From an uncultured Bacteroides sp. (lineage in GTDB: Bacteria > Bacteroidota > Bacteroidia > Bacteroidales > Bacteroidaceae), in the NCBI GenBank assembly GCA_900552075.1, contig URYL01000001.1, positions 310,001-374,000 on the forward strand: a DNA stretch of 64,000 nt, in the 5' to 3' direction. Made by a program: the position numbers and the translations under genes. Every line of letters begins with the position of its first letter. Positions within the stretch are counted from its first letter, which is position 1. Positions 45,224-53,369 of the stretch are shown here, one piece after another. The notes below the pieces were generated by a model that did not search any database, was not told where the DNA came from, and saw only the letters and a list, made by a program, of their open reading frames with translations.

Positions 45224-45931
45224 ATGAAAAGATACCGACAAATCCTATTTATATGCAGTCTGCTCTGCCTGCTTCCGCAACTCATTCATGCCCAGTTACA
45301 AGACGAGCGACACAATCTTGCGGTAGGAATCAACGGAGGAGTAAACCTGAATTCTGTCAGCTTCTCTCCCAGCATCAAACAGACAAGTTTCATAGCCCCG
45401 GAATTCGGACTTACCGTCCGTTACATTTCTGAAAAATACTTTAAGATGATTTGTGGCATACAAGGCGAAATCAATTTTTCCCAACGAGGATGGAAAGAAG
45501 TCATTGAAGACGGAAGTAATAACACTTACCACCGTGCCATGAATTATGTGGAGGTTCCTCTGTTGGCCCATCTTGCCTTCGGAAAAGACCAAGGTAATGG
45601 CGCCCGGTTCATTATCAACCTGGGCCCGCAAATCGGTTTTCTGATAAGTGAAAAAGAATTCTACAGCGACCTTTCCACTTGGGATACTTCCAACCGCCCG
45701 CAGGGAACCGTCGCACAATATGGGAAATTCGCCGACAAAAAATTCGATTATGGTATTGTAGGAGGCGGAGGCGTGGAAATACGTACCGATATCGGCCATT
45801 TCCTGCTGGAAGCCCGCTATTATTTCGGACTGAGCGACTTTTATAACAACAGTAAAAAAGACTATTTTTCACGTTCCGCACATTCTTATATCGGCGGACG
45901 TCTCACCTATTTATTTGACTTGAAAAAATAA
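45224..45931 (+). CDS. PorT-family outer-membrane beta-barrel protein
   Basis: 235 residues from ATG 45224; a non-ATG start 15 bp earlier is inside the previous gene and is rejected. A signal peptide (ILFICSLLCLLPQLIHA/QLQ) leads to an eight-strand type barrel: NLAVGINGGVNLNSVSF, GLTVRYISEKYFK, NYVEVPLLAHLAF and the terminal YIGGRLTYLFDL. This fits the PorT/outer membrane beta-barrel family. The partner is probably the LysM protein encoded just upstream, by position only. Confidence 0.83.
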   Translation: MKRYRQILFICSLLCLLPQLIHAQLQDERHNLAVGINGGVNLNSVSFSPSIKQTSFIAPEFGLTVRYISEKYFKMICGIQGEINFSQRGWKEVIEDGSNNTYHRAMNYVEVPLLAHLAFGKDQGNGARFIINLGPQIGFLISEKEFYSDLSTWDTSNRPQGTVAQYGKFADKKFDYGIVGGGGVEIRTDIGHFLLEARYYFGLSDFYNNSKKDYFSRSAHSYIGGRLTYLFDLKK

Positions 45932-45936
45932 TCCGT

Positions 45937-46695
45937 ATGATCAAACTGATATCTTGGAACGTGAACGGGCTACGTGCCTGCTGCGACAAAGGTTTCCGTG
46001 AAGTATTCAACCAGCTTGATGCCGATTTTTTCTGCCTGCAGGAAACAAAAATGCAGGAAGGACAACTTGACCTCTCTTTTGAAGGCTATAACTCCTACTG
46101 GAACTATGCCGAAAAAAAAGGATATTCAGGCACGGCTATTTTTACCCGTCACCAGCCCCTGCAAGTGACTTATGGACTTGGTATGGAAGACCACGACCAT
46201 GAAGGGCGTGTCATCACCCTGGAAATGGAGAAATTCTTCCTGGTGACGGTTTATACCCCCAATTCGCAGGACGGCCTGAAACGCCTGGACTACCGCATGA
46301 CTTGGGACGACGATTTCCGGTCCTACCTGAAAAAACTTGACCAGACCAAGCCAGTACTGGTGTGCGGTGACCTGAATGTGGCTCATAAAGAAATCGACTT
46401 GAAGAACCCCAAAACCAACCGGATGAATGCAGGTTTCACGGACCAAGAACGAGAGAAATTCCAACAGCTGCTGGATGCCGGATTCATCGACACGTTCCGC
46501 TTCTTCTATCCCGAACAGACAAACATCTATTCATGGTGGTCTTACCGCTTCAAGGCGCGTGAAAAGAACGCGGGGTGGCGTATCGATTATTTCCTGGCCT
46601 CAGCCAGCCTTTCCAACAAACTGAAAGGGGCAAAGATACATACTGAAATCTATGGTTCCGACCATTGTCCGGTGGAAGTAACGCTCGATATTTAA
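45937..46695 (+). CDS. xth: Exodeoxyribonuclease III
   Basis: 252 residues of the endonuclease/exonuclease/phosphatase fold. SWNVNGLRA opens the protein. CLQETKMQEGQ supplies the metal Glu, GDLNVAHKEIDL the catalytic Asp/Asn pair, WWSYRFKAREKNAGWRIDYF follows, and GSDHCPVEV ends the set. It cleaves at abasic sites and trims 3' ends in base-excision repair. It is 5 bp after the barrel gene and so shares its transcript. Confidence 0.96.
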   Translation: MIKLISWNVNGLRACCDKGFREVFNQLDADFFCLQETKMQEGQLDLSFEGYNSYWNYAEKKGYSGTAIFTRHQPLQVTYGLGMEDHDHEGRVITLEMEKFFLVTVYTPNSQDGLKRLDYRMTWDDDFRSYLKKLDQTKPVLVCGDLNVAHKEIDLKNPKTNRMNAGFTDQEREKFQQLLDAGFIDTFRFFYPEQTNIYSWWSYRFKAREKNAGWRIDYFLASASLSNKLKGAKIHTEIYGSDHCPVEVTLDI

Positions 46696-46701
46696 ATATA
46701 T

Positions 46702-47076
46702 ATGAAGAACGAAGGATTTACCTTACAAAAGCGGTTGCGAAGCTTCAAGTTTGCCGGCAACGGCATCCGTCTGCTCATTGTCCACGAACACAATGCGTGG
46801 ATTCATTGCTTTGCCGCCGTTTGCGTCACGATAGCCGGATGCTGGCTGGGACTCTCGACAACCGAATGGATTGCCGTAGTTTTTGCCATCGCCATGGTAC
46901 TGGCAGCAGAAGCGGTCAACTCTTCCATTGAAGCACTGGCCGACCTGGTTTCTCCCGACTACAACGAAGCCATCAAACGCACCAAAGACCTGGCAGCCGG
47001 AGCCGTATTGATTCTGGCTATCGGGGCGGCCATTGTCGGACTTATTATCTTCGTACCTAAAATTCTCGCTTTGTGA
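46702..47076 (+). CDS. dagK: Diacylglycerol kinase family protein (DagK)
   Basis: 124 residues with three helices. RLRSFKFAGNGIRLLIVHEHNAWIH, then AEAVNSSIEALADL, the family signature with catalytic Glu and Asn, then DLAAGAVLILAIGA. It phosphorylates diacylglycerol or, in many Gram-positive and Bacteroidetes relatives, undecaprenol. The next gene encodes a PAP2 phosphatase overlapping by 4 bp, so the pair may interconvert a lipid and its phosphate. Confidence 0.93.
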   Translation: MKNEGFTLQKRLRSFKFAGNGIRLLIVHEHNAWIHCFAAVCVTIAGCWLGLSTTEWIAVVFAIAMVLAAEAVNSSIEALADLVSPDYNEAIKRTKDLAAGAVLILAIGAAIVGLIIFVPKILAL

Positions 47077-47633
47077 TGAAACAGCTTATACTTTTCCTGA
47101 CAACCCTCTGCCTCGCGGTATCCCTTACGGCACAAGAACTTGAAATCAGCGGTCCACGGAAGGCAGTCCGTACATCCGGCGATGTCGGTGCCGTTTTGCT
47201 TCCAGTAGCCGGACTGACAGCCATCCTCATCCAAAAAGACTGGAAAGGATTGCAGCAAGGGGCCTTGGCCGGAATCACCACCTTGGGAGTGACCTACGCT
47301 CTGAAGTACGCGGTCAAGAAAGAGCGTCCCGACCACAGTGACAACCATTCGTTCCCTTCCATGCATACGTCTGTTTCTTTTGCCGCCGCTTCCTTCATCC
47401 AGCGACGTTACGGATGGAAATGGGGATTACCTGCCTACGTGGTGTCTACCTATGTGGGATGGAGCCGCGTATACGGGAAAAAACACGACTGGTGGGATGT
47501 AGCTGCAGGGGCAGTTATCGGTGCAGGAAGTTCCTACATCTTTACCCGACCATTTGCGCAAAAGCATGATCTGACTCTCAGCCCGGTAGCAGGCGACGGC
47601 TACTGCGGACTATATGCCTCACTGAAATTCTAA
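47073..47633 (+). CDS. PAP2-family lipid phosphatase
   Basis: 186 residues with a signal peptide or first helix (LILFLTTLCLAVSLTA/QE). The three phosphatase motifs are present: KKERPDHSDN, PSMHTSVSFAAA and SRVYGKKHDWWDVAAG. It removes phosphate from a lipid, such as undecaprenyl pyrophosphate or a lipid A or phosphatidate intermediate, at the outer face of the inner membrane or in the periplasm. ATGA overlap with dagK suggests joint control. A terminator follows. Confidence 0.9.
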   Translation: MMKQLILFLTTLCLAVSLTAQELEISGPRKAVRTSGDVGAVLLPVAGLTAILIQKDWKGLQQGALAGITTLGVTYALKYAVKKERPDHSDNHSFPSMHTSVSFAAASFIQRRYGWKWGLPAYVVSTYVGWSRVYGKKHDWWDVAAGAVIGAGSSYIFTRPFAQKHDLTLSPVAGDGYCGLYASLKF

Positions 47634-47693
47634 AAACTTCCTATTCCATCTTCTAAAAAATTCAGAAGAAAAATACTTTGCTTATATAATGAT

Positions 47694-47728
47694 AAAGGCC
47701 ATCTCAAATTTATTTGAGACAGCCTTTT
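47694..47728. terminator. Bidirectional terminator after PAP2 gene
   Basis: AAAGGC-CA-TCTCAAAT pairs with ATTTGAGA-CA-GCCTTT around a two-base loop; T and A runs on the sides let it act for the plus-strand operon and the minus-strand maoC gene. Confidence 0.75.
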
Positions 47729-47757
47729 CTATGTTTGTTCTTTCCAATGTCAATCGA

Positions 47758-48222
47758 TCAATTGAAATAGTACAAGAAAGTAGCAATACCTTCCAGGGCC
47801 TTCTTCTTCTGGTCCTTGATTTCGATAGAAAACTTGATTTCGGCTTTTGCCACTCCACGCAGATTGACCAAAGAATACAGATTAGCCACCAGACGTACGC
47901 TCTGTCCAGACAATACCGCCTGTCCGAATTTCATTTTGTCCATTCCATAATTCACCATCATCTTCAGGTTGTTCACCTCAATAATCTGGTTCCATAAATA
48001 AGGGAGCAGTGACAATGTCAGGTAGCCGTGTACAATGGTACTCTTATAAGGGCTTTCCACCTTGGCACGTTCGGTATCTACATGAATCCACTGATGGTCC
48101 AATGTAGCATCAGCAAACTGATTGATACGTTCTTGCGGAATTTCCAGCCAGTCGGATACCCCAATCTGCTGACCTACCAACTTTTCAAACTCTTCATAAG
48201 AGTTAATAATTACTTTTTCCAT
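47758..48222 (-). CDS. MaoC-family dehydratase (enoyl hydratase type)
   Basis: 154 residues of hot-dog fold. IPQERINQFADATLDHQWIHVDTERAK holds the hydratase motif with catalytic Asp and His; VHGYLTLSLLPYLW closes the pocket. Family members hydrate trans-2-enoyl-CoA. The single-gene setting here gives no pathway. Close to housekeeping MaoC proteins of Bacteroidetes. Confidence 0.9.
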   Translation of the reverse strand: MEKVIINSYEEFEKLVGQQIGVSDWLEIPQERINQFADATLDHQWIHVDTERAKVESPYKSTIVHGYLTLSLLPYLWNQIIEVNNLKMMVNYGMDKMKFGQAVLSGQSVRLVANLYSLVNLRGVAKAEIKFSIEIKDQKKKALEGIATFLYYFN

Positions 48223-48381
48223 ACTTATCGTTATTCTTTAAATTGCATAAAATATAGACAAAGATAAGTATATTTTCTTATTTCTTCTGTTTTCTTACCA
48301 AAATAAACTAGACTATAATTCACGATAAATAGATTATTTCTCTGATTTTACTAGCCTCCAGATAGTCCTGGACGTCGAAAA

Positions 48382-48588
48382 TCAGAATTTGACCAGACGT
48401 TTGGGAGAACCATGCCACGAACATCCCAAGCAGAATACTTCTTCCAAATTAAAGCCATCCAGTGACTCCTCCTCCTTTTTAGGCACCACCTCCCCTTCAG
48501 CAGTCACATATACCAGCCTTCGCTCTCCGACTTCATTTTTCACATACATTGCCGCAATCTTACATTGCGGACATACCATTTTCTTCAT
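48382..48588 (-). CDS. Small zinc-ribbon protein
   Basis: 68 residues. CPQCKIA at the N-terminus and CLGCSWHG near 53 form a two-knuckle zinc ribbon. A charged middle (VPKKEEESLDGFN) separates them. No known family is named with confidence. It is probably a single gene, followed by maoC on the same strand 159 bp later. Confidence 0.65.
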   Translation of the reverse strand: MKKMVCPQCKIAAMYVKNEVGERRLVYVTAEGEVVPKKEEESLDGFNLEEVFCLGCSWHGSPKRLVKF

Positions 48589-48761
48589 ATTCTTTTCTAT
48601 AAATTAATTTACTGCAAAGATAAAGGTTTCCAGCAAAAACGCCTGAAACCTGCCACATAACCTACCTCATCCCGCAACCCGGTTGTTATTATCATCTACC
48701 GTGTACAACATCGGACAAAAGCCCTTAACTTCGCAACCGATAACGAAAAAACAAAAAACTT

Positions 48762-49688
48762 ATGTCACATGTTCATTCACACGCCCACGAACATCATCAC
48801 GTCATAGAATCCGTGAGCACCACATTGATTGTCTGTATCCTGCTGAACCTGCTGTTCGTCATCGTAGAAGCAGGCATCGGATTTGCCTATCATTCACTGG
48901 GACTGCTTTCTGATGCCGGACACAACCTAAGCGATGTCTTCAGTCTGCTGCTTTCCCTTTTTGCCATCCGTATGGCCACCCGAAAAGGAAACAGACATTT
49001 CACTTACGGTTACAAAAAAAGTACGGTACTGGTTTCGCTGATCAACGCCGTCATCTTACTGATTGCGGTGGGAGGCATTCTAATTGAAAGTATCTATAAA
49101 CTGCGAAGTGCAACTCCTATTTCCGGTGAAGCGATTTCCTGGACAGCTGGTGCCGGTATCTTAATAAATGGAGCCACCGCTCTTCTTCTGATGAAAGGTC
49201 AGAAAAACGATCTGAATATCAAGGGAGCCTTCCTGCACATGGCCATGGACACGCTGGTTTCTGTAGGCGTCGTCCTGTCGGGTATCCTCATCAATTTCAC
49301 ACAATGTTATATCCTCGATGCCTTCATTGGCATGGCCATCGCCCTCATCATATTGGTTTCTACTTGGAAACTGCTGAAAGAAAGTCTTTATTTATGCCTG
49401 GATGCCGTCCCTGAACATGTCCAGCTGGAAAAGTTGGAGACAGCCATCGGACAGACTCCCGGCGTAGCAAGCTGGCATCATCTGCATGTTTGGGCAGTCA
49501 GCACTACCGAAAACGCGGCCACCCTTCACATCGTGATCCACAGTCTGACAGATATGGAAGACACCAAGTATCGGTTAAAGCAACTGCTTGCCACTTATGG
49601 AATCTCCCATTCCACCATTGAATTCGAGACCTCTGACAGCCCCTGCTGTGACAACTCTGGGGAATGCTACAAACAGGCCAGCCGATAA
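48762..49688 (+). CDS. Cation diffusion facilitator (zinc exporter type)
   Basis: 308 residues with six helices. A His-rich N-terminus (HVHSHAHEHHHV) may bind zinc. GLLSDAGHNLSDVFSL in helix 2 and HMAMDTLVSVGVV in helix 5 are the metal site of the CzcD/ZitB branch. The cytoplasmic domain (about 210-300) holds WHHLHVWAVSTTENAATLHI. It exports zinc or cobalt in exchange for protons. It is a single gene, closed by a terminator. Confidence 0.93.
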   Translation: MSHVHSHAHEHHHVIESVSTTLIVCILLNLLFVIVEAGIGFAYHSLGLLSDAGHNLSDVFSLLLSLFAIRMATRKGNRHFTYGYKKSTVLVSLINAVILLIAVGGILIESIYKLRSATPISGEAISWTAGAGILINGATALLLMKGQKNDLNIKGAFLHMAMDTLVSVGVVLSGILINFTQCYILDAFIGMAIALIILVSTWKLLKESLYLCLDAVPEHVQLEKLETAIGQTPGVASWHHLHVWAVSTTENAATLHIVIHSLTDMEDTKYRLKQLLATYGISHSTIEFETSDSPCCDNSGECYKQASR

Positions 49689-49693
49689 AACAA

Positions 49694-49733
49694 AAAAATG
49701 CGCTGAAAGGAAAATCCTCTCAGCGCATTTTTT
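49694..49733. terminator. Bidirectional terminator after CDF gene
   Basis: AAAAAATGCGCTGA and TCAGCGCATTTTTT form a 14-bp stem with a loop of about 12 bases and T-runs on both strands. It lies between convergent genes. Confidence 0.88.
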
Positions 49734-49746
49734 ATTTTCGAAAGAA

Positions 49747-49950
49747 TTATTTCAGCTTTACAAACAATTCCCCATCTACTTCACTGGTTTCAATTTTATC
49801 TTCTCTCAGCAACCAGCCTAATCCAAGGAACAAATCCTTATCAGCCTTCAATTTTGCTTCCTTTTTCAGTTGCTTCTGAGTTTTGCCTTCTGTTTCATTC
49901 AGTGCCTCCCAGATTTGTCCGGCAATGACACCTGCTTTTTCTTTTAACAT
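49747..49950 (-). CDS. Small winged-helix protein (DUF2582-like)
   Basis: 67 residues. A complete winged helix: AGQIWEALNETEGKTQKQLKKEAKL, then KDLFLGLGWLLREDKIE, then the wing VDGELFVKLK. This matches the small protein family PF10771 common in Bacteroidetes. DNA binding is likely but its targets are unknown. Confidence 0.8.
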   Translation of the reverse strand: MLKEKAGVIAGQIWEALNETEGKTQKQLKKEAKLKADKDLFLGLGWLLREDKIETSEVDGELFVKLK

Positions 49951-50084
49951 AATCTTTTTTGCTTTTATAATTAAACATCTAACATTGACGTTTCTTATTC
50001 GCTGGCAAATTTAACAAAAAACAAGATAAATGCATAAAGAAAAACTAGAAACTTTCATTTTAGATTTGAGAAAACAACCGTTTA

Positions 50085-50558
50085 TTACAATTTTCCTTCA
50101 TTTTCCAAGAAATCACCCCAAATTTTCGCCGCAGTTTCCACCATACGAGGACATGGACGCTTGGCATAATACTGCGGAGTACGGGCTTCAGGAGTAGAAA
50201 CTATAGGGTCTTTTTTAGAAAGTCCCAACAAATCAGCGCAACGAAGTGCCCCACATTCTTCCTTAAACTTTCCGGCCAGTTCCTGCACCAACTTGTAGTT
50301 GGCCGCTTTCCCTTCGCGGTCGGCTCCATCCTTGGCACATCGCTCCAACCCAGCCAACAAAAACATACCGCAGGCCGCTCCACAAGTTTCACGCATACGA
50401 CCGATACCCCCTCCAAAGGAAGCCGCCATGTGCATCGCCTGCTCAAATGTAAATCCATACAAATCGGCATAGGCACCGACTACCGACTGCGAACAGTTAT
50501 ATCCTTCTTTAAACAGGCTGACCGCCTTCTCAACACGTTTTTCTTTCGTCATACTCAC
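50085..50558 (-). CDS. C_GCAxxG_C_C family protein
   Basis: 157 residues. The family name pattern is visible: NCSQSVVGAY, then GGGIGRMRETCGAACGMFLLAG, CGALRCADLLG and RPCPRMVE. The conserved cysteines probably hold a metal or redox centre; the family is redox-associated but without a firm assigned reaction. It follows the 2-hydroxyacid dehydrogenase gene by 5 bp on the same strand, so the two are co-transcribed. Confidence 0.88.
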   Translation of the reverse strand: MSMTKEKRVEKAVSLFKEGYNCSQSVVGAYADLYGFTFEQAMHMAASFGGGIGRMRETCGAACGMFLLAGLERCAKDGADREGKAANYKLVQELAGKFKEECGALRCADLLGLSKKDPIVSTPEARTPQYYAKRPCPRMVETAAKIWGDFLENEGKL

Positions 50559-50563
50559 TTATT

Positions 50564-51523
50564 TTATTTAGATACCACATTGACCGGACGACCTTCTATG
50601 AAAGCCTTCAGGTTATTTACTGCCAAGTTCATCAAACGTACACGCGCCTCACTCGTAGCCCAAGCCTGATGAGGGGTGATATAACAATTACGTGCCTTGA
50701 GCAACGGATTATCAGCACGGGGCGGTTCGGAAGAAAGGACGTCCAAACCAGCTGCCGCAATCTTACTCCCATTCAAGGCATCAGCCAAATCCTGCTCGTT
50801 GACCAGTCCGCCGCGTCCCGTATTAATCAAAATGGCGGTCGGCTTCATCAGGCTCAGCTTGCGGGCATCCACCAGTTCACGGGTGTCTTCTGCCAACGGA
50901 CAATGCAGGCTCACAATATCACATTTCCGGAACAGTTCATCCAATGAAGGACATTTATGCACATCCGAAGGAAGTTCCATGGCCGACTTACTGGTATAAG
51001 CATATACCTCCAGTCCGAAACTGACCGCAATGCGGGCCGTAGCACTTCCGGTGTGTCCAAAACCGATGATTCCCATTTTCTTTCCATCCAGCTCATGCAA
51101 GGGTGTATCCCAAAAGCAGAAATCAGCCTGTCCGTTCCACTTGCCGTTCCGTACTTCCTCGGCATAATGTCCTGTGCGTTGCACGATGTTCAGAATATGG
51201 GCAAAAGCCATCTGTGCCACCGACTTCGTGCTATACGACGGAATATTGGTCACGACTATTCCCCGACAGGAAGCTGCTTCGATGTCCACAATGTTATAGC
51301 CTGTAGCCAATACGCCGATATATTTCAAGTCGGGCAATTTTTCAATTGTAGCGGCATCCAATACGACCTTATTGGTAAACAACACCTCTGCCCCAGCCGC
51401 ACGTTTCAACACTTCTTTGGGGGCTGTCCGTTCATATACGGTCAGTTCACCCAACGCCTTCAAATCCTCCCAAGACAAATCTCCTGGGTTCAATGTATAT
51501 CCGTCTAATACGACAATCTTCAT
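50564..51523 (-). CDS. D-2-hydroxyacid dehydrogenase
   Basis: 319 residues. The NAD-binding core holds KKMGIIGFGHTGSATARIA. Catalytic residues fit the family: Arg in INTGRGGLVNE, Glu in DVLSSEPP and His in ITPHQAWAT. It resembles glycerate dehydrogenase/hydroxypyruvate reductase (HprA-like), but the substrate cannot be settled. It is followed by the C_GCAxxG_C_C gene and lies 24 bp after rarA on the same strand. Confidence 0.92.
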   Translation of the reverse strand: MKIVVLDGYTLNPGDLSWEDLKALGELTVYERTAPKEVLKRAAGAEVLFTNKVVLDAATIEKLPDLKYIGVLATGYNIVDIEAASCRGIVVTNIPSYSTKSVAQMAFAHILNIVQRTGHYAEEVRNGKWNGQADFCFWDTPLHELDGKKMGIIGFGHTGSATARIAVSFGLEVYAYTSKSAMELPSDVHKCPSLDELFRKCDIVSLHCPLAEDTRELVDARKLSLMKPTAILINTGRGGLVNEQDLADALNGSKIAAAGLDVLSSEPPRADNPLLKARNCYITPHQAWATSEARVRLMNLAVNNLKAFIEGRPVNVVSK

Positions 51524-51547
51524 GTTTTATTCTCCTTAAATTATATG

Positions 51548-52822
51548 TTATTCTTTAAAACGTTCACCCCACAGTCCGACCATACGGTCTTTCATTTTCT
51601 GCTCCGACGGATTTTCCTGGGCATGCCACAGACGCTGTGTCCGGATTTCTTCCGGCAGGAAATCCTGTTGCACGAAGTTTCCTTTATATGCATGCGCATA
51701 CTTGTAGTCTTTTCCATACCCCAGCTGTTTCATCAACTTGGTAGGAGCATTGCGCAAATGCAGCGGAACCGGCAGATTACCGGTATCACGCACCAGTTGC
51801 AATGCCGAATTGATGCCTTCGTATGCCGAATTGCTTTTCGGACTGGTAGCCAGATACACCGTCGCCTCCGCCAAAGGAATCCGCCCCTCGGGCCACCCGA
51901 TTTTCATCACCGCGTCGAAAGCCGCATTAGCCAGCAGCAGCGCGTTGGGATTAGCCAGACCGATATCTTCCGAAGCCGAAATCACTAGCCGTCGGGCTAT
52001 GAAGGCAGGATCTTCGCCTCCTTCCACCATCCGGGCCAGCCAGTACAAGGCACCATCCGGATCACTGCCTCGGATAGATTTGATAAAGGCAGATATAATG
52101 TCATAATGCATTTCTCCCTCCTTATCATACGCCAGCGGATTCTGTTGCAGGTTGGCCACCACCTTCTCGTCTGTAATGACCACCGGATCCTCTGCTTCCG
52201 ATTCAATCACCAGTTCCAGGATGTTCAACAGCTTGCGGGCATCTCCTCCCGAATAACGGAGCATGGCATCCGTTTCCTTCAGTTCCACCTTCCGTTCCTT
52301 CAACACCGCGTCTTTTTCCAAAGCATGGTGTACCAGCTCCAGCAAATCGTCCTTTTCCAGCGGTTTCAGCACATAGAGCTGGCAACGCGACAGCAACGGC
52401 CGGATGACTTCGAATGAAGGATTTTCAGTGGTGGCTCCTATCAGGGTCACCGTCCCCGTTTCTACGGCTCCCAACAGTGAATCCTGCTGCGATTTACTGA
52501 ACCGATGGATTTCGTCAATAAACAAAATAGGACTCTGCTGCGAGAAGAAGCGGTTGGTCTTGGCCTTTTCAATCACCTCACGCACTTCCTTCACTCCCGA
52601 AGTGACCGCACTCAGCGTATAAAAAGGAACTTCCAGCCGGTTGGCGATAATCTGTGCCAGCGTAGTTTTTCCCACTCCCGGAGGTCCCCACAAAATAAAC
52701 GAAGAAATCCGTCCCGATTCAATCATTTTTCGCAACACGGCTCCCTCGCCTACCAGGTGTTTCTGACCAATATATTCATCCAGCGTCTTCGGACGCATCC
52801 TTTCAGCCAATGGTTGTGACAT
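51548..52822 (-). CDS. rarA: Replication-associated recombination protein A
   Basis: 424 residues of the clamp-loader-like AAA+ type. PLAERMRPKTLDEYIGQKHLVG starts it; Walker A is WGPPGVGKTTLAQI, Walker B is ILFIDEIHRFSK, sensor 1 is GATTENPSFE and sensor 2 is RYSGGDARKLL. The C-terminal tetramer domain has DPDGALYWLARMVEGGEDP. It acts on stalled forks. The promoter (TATCTTTG at 52847-52854) is overlapped by a repeat. Confidence 0.95.
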   Translation of the reverse strand: MSQPLAERMRPKTLDEYIGQKHLVGEGAVLRKMIESGRISSFILWGPPGVGKTTLAQIIANRLEVPFYTLSAVTSGVKEVREVIEKAKTNRFFSQQSPILFIDEIHRFSKSQQDSLLGAVETGTVTLIGATTENPSFEVIRPLLSRCQLYVLKPLEKDDLLELVHHALEKDAVLKERKVELKETDAMLRYSGGDARKLLNILELVIESEAEDPVVITDEKVVANLQQNPLAYDKEGEMHYDIISAFIKSIRGSDPDGALYWLARMVEGGEDPAFIARRLVISASEDIGLANPNALLLANAAFDAVMKIGWPEGRIPLAEATVYLATSPKSNSAYEGINSALQLVRDTGNLPVPLHLRNAPTKLMKQLGYGKDYKYAHAYKGNFVQQDFLPEEIRTQRLWHAQENPSEQKMKDRMVGLWGERFKE

Positions 52823-52846
52823 ACACTATCAATTTAAATACCGTTT

Positions 52847-52878
52847 CAAAGATAGTGAAAGCTGAGCGCAGAGGCAAA
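52847..52878 (-). promoter_or_regulatory. rarA promoter
   Basis: TTTG (52875-52878), a 20-bp gap and TATCTTTG (52847-52854) on the minus strand. The transcript would start about 20 bp before the rarA ATG. Confidence 0.7.
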
Positions 52879-52946
52879 AAGAAAACGTAGTTTTCTAATT
52901 TTGGCTATGCCGAAGCGCATCCTAAGCGCCTGTAAAGATAGTGAAA
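52847..52946. repeat. 13-bp direct repeat flanking an imperfect inverted repeat
   Basis: AAAGATAGTGAAA occurs at 52848-52860 and again at 52934-52946, exactly 86 bp apart. Between them lies an imperfect dyad GCGC-N3-GGC (52866-52875) and GCC-N3-GCGC (52909-52918), and the perfect hairpin GAAAAC-GTA-GTTTTC (52881-52895). This looks like a small inserted element of about 73 bp, with the direct repeat as its duplicated edge. No ORF lies inside. Confidence 0.55.
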
Positions 52947-53030
52947 CTTTCTCTCAAGGTGATACAGCAATCTACTCCCACACCTTGAAAAAAGAAGTGA
53001 AGAAATAAAAATGAAACAGAAATGTAAAGA

Positions 53031-53122
53031 CAAAAAAAAAGGCGCTTTTCACAAAGGGCCTTTTTAAGTTTTCAATAGGTATTAGTTTTTTTTCTTAAGG
53101 TAAAAAGATTGTTTTCAGGATA
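53031..53122 (-). ncRNA. Candidate small RNA
   Basis: A minus-strand promoter, TTTG (53157-53160), 20-bp gap, CATCTTTG (53129-53136; one mismatch to the consensus), faces a terminator about 60 bp away: AAAAAGGC and GCCTTTTT with nine T following (53031-53065). No open frame of any length lies between. The predicted transcript is about 90 bases, AU-rich. No known RNA family was recognised. Confidence 0.35.
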
Positions 53123-53369
53123 ACGGCACAAAGATGCGGCGTTTTTTTCAGGTAACCAAATAAAAAAACATGTCATAAAACACATTCTGCGTTTTTTTTC
53201 ATTTTCTTTCGTTTGCCATTATTAACAACATACATCCGTGTACTCTTACAAAGATAAGCAAAATTAAGTAAAACGCATCCATTTGCAGAAATATTTTCCG
53301 CATTTATTCACACGGTGATTATTTTTACTAATTTTGCAACCATATAAAGAAAACATAAAACGTTTCCGT

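Noticed and set aside
53249..53256. Second minus-strand -7 box TATCTTTG as start of a longer small RNA
   Set aside because: No TTG or TTTG at the proper distance, so support is weaker than for 53129-53160.
53334..53369. Upstream TTG start of glnS
   Set aside because: It overlaps the -7 box TAATTTTG, so it cannot be in the transcript.
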